NCBI RefSeq assembly: GCF_020217425.1
Contig: NZ_CP084090.1
Coordinates: 2,356,001 to 2,420,000, forward strand
DNA length: 64,000 nucleotides
Source: Halomicrobium urmianum
Lineage (GTDB): Archaea; Halobacteriota; Halobacteria; Halobacteriales; Haloarculaceae
Reading direction: 5' to 3'
Shown: one piece after another, positions 63,236 to 64,000 of the stretch
Layout: every line of letters starts with the position of its first letter
Position numbering within the stretch: position 1 is the first letter of the stretch
Notes under the pieces: model-generated
The model's database searches: none
What the model was told of the DNA's origin: nothing
Seen by the model: the letters and a program-made list of their open reading frames with translations, nothing else
Position numbers and translations under genes: made by a program

Positions 63236-63793
63236 TTACAGATCGTCGTTGGGCCGGTCGGGTTCGATCCCCGGTGCCGACGCCAGCCCGGCGATCCAGT
63301 CGGTCGGGATCAGTTTCGCGTCCGTCCCGGTGTCGATCTCCACCGCGCCCTCGATGGGCTCCTTGTGCTGCTTTCGGATCGGCGGCGTGTCTGTCACGAC
63401 TGCCTCCGTCGTGTACCCGTACACGCCGCTGTCGGGCCCGTCGACGTGGTAGACGATCCGGTCCCCCTCCGACACCGGATCGTGGCGGGGCGACCCGCCC
63501 GACAGGTCTGGCCTGGTGCCGCCGCCTTCGGCCGCCCCCCGGTACTGGGGCTCGACGCGCCGAACGCTGAACCCCTCGATGGTGTCGACGTCGTCGCGCT
63601 CACGCCGCCAGTCCGCCAGCGCCGACCTGATGCGGTTGGGCCCGAGTTCCTCGGCGTCGTCGACGTCGATCGGACAGTTTCGGCGCCTGGGATTGCCCTC
63701 CGGATCGGTGTAAGCCACCAGCAGATCGTACCATTCCCCCCCGTCGACGTCCTCGACGTCGAACGTCGGCTCGTCGGTCGCTATCTCACCCAT
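63236..63793 (-). CDS. Hypothetical protein, 185 residues
   Basis: An acidic soluble protein with two parts: a beta-rich N-terminal region (EWYDLLVAYTDPEGNPRRRN) and a C-terminal region (EGAVEIDTGTDAKLIPTDWI). I do not recognise the family. The start is preceded by a 14-bp palindrome and a TATA-like TATATTTAAG, so it probably has its own promoter and a leaderless transcript. Convergent with the ATL gene. Confidence 0.6.
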   Translation of the reverse strand: MGEIATDEPTFDVEDVDGGEWYDLLVAYTDPEGNPRRRNCPIDVDDAEELGPNRIRSALADWRRERDDVDTIEGFSVRRVEPQYRGAAEGGGTRPDLSGGSPRHDPVSEGDRIVYHVDGPDSGVYGYTTEAVVTDTPPIRKQHKEPIEGAVEIDTGTDAKLIPTDWIAGLASAPGIEPDRPNDDL

Positions 63794-63833
63794 ATATAAT
63801 ATTATATCCCAGAACTACTTAAATATAACAGAA
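63794..63833 (-). promoter_or_regulatory. Promoter with perfect AT palindrome
   Basis: ATATAATATTATAT (63794-63807) is a perfect palindrome directly before the start codon at 63793; a TATA-like element (TTATATTTAAG on the minus strand) follows at about 63820-63830. A regulator binding there would cover the transcription start. Confidence 0.5.
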
Positions 63834-64000
63834 CATCGGGTAGAACTCGAATGCGTTCGATCCAATTGTCATTCTCGAAGATTCAGTTTTCACTGGAAAC
63901 GTATCTGTGATAGATCGCTGCGTGGCTGCGAGGCGGAGAGCGCGGGGACGCCGTCACCCACCGGGGCGGCCGATTCCGAGTCCCTCGTGGACGGTCAGTT

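Overview
The window comes from a halophilic archaeon (class Halobacteria). The evidence is GC-rich DNA, strongly acidic proteins, a TFB with zinc ribbon and cyclin repeats, Orc1/Cdc6 with archaeal origin boxes, an AglD-type glycosyltransferase, twin-arginine export signals on secreted enzymes, and the archaeal shikimate entry enzymes (aroB', aroA') beside trpCBA. The genus cannot be settled from the sequence alone.

Region 1 (1 to about 24.8 kb) is an accessory island, visibly less GC-rich and more decayed than the rest. It holds a homing-endonuclease-associated-repeat protein cut by the window edge, an SF2 helicase broken by three one-base frameshifts, and a McrBC restriction system whose mcrB is split by an IS5-type element (8-bp target duplication, TIRs found). 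It also has small operon genes, two degraded genes, an AddB/AddA-like helicase-nuclease pair and a DUF6884 gene. A complete-looking replication origin follows: inverted origin recognition boxes around an AT-rich stretch, next to orc1/cdc6. After it come an AGOG-type DNA glycosylase with a winged-helix partner, a CARF-like HFX_2341-family regulator with a palindromic operator candidate, DUF6735, a winged-helix/PemK toxin-antitoxin pair, and a truncated tnpB. This reads as an integrated or formerly independent replicon carrying defence genes.

Region 2 (about 24.8 to 35.4 kb) is ordinary chromosome: Nudix CoA pyrophosphatase, a luciferase-like protein, a DAO-type oxidoreductase, DUF2270, an ABC exporter, Hsp20, DUF389, a HAD phosphatase and a radical SAM protein with a C-terminal helix-hairpin-helix.

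Region 3 (35.6 to 44.0 kb) is the most striking part. Four genes on the minus strand look like a compact cellulosome-type system. They are a membrane-anchored single-cohesin-like protein, a Tat-exported scaffold with five cohesin-like modules plus a dockerin, a GH5 enzyme with FN3, cohesin-like and dockerin modules, and a second GH5 enzyme with a dockerin. In bacteria, dockerins bind cohesins to assemble cellulases on a scaffold at the cell surface. The same logic is proposed here from module order, not from binding data.

Region 4 (44.1 to 64 kb) is core chromosome: aglD-like glycosyltransferase, DUF84 NTPase, tfb, an orphan DNA methyltransferase (zim-like), an intact IS200/IS605 element with a small ribbon-helix-helix gene overlapping tnpB, aroD, aroB', a lipoprotein, a MinD/ParA-type ATPase with a long acidic tail, aroA', trpCBA, a cupin, and an alkyltransferase-like protein that lacks the active-site cysteine.
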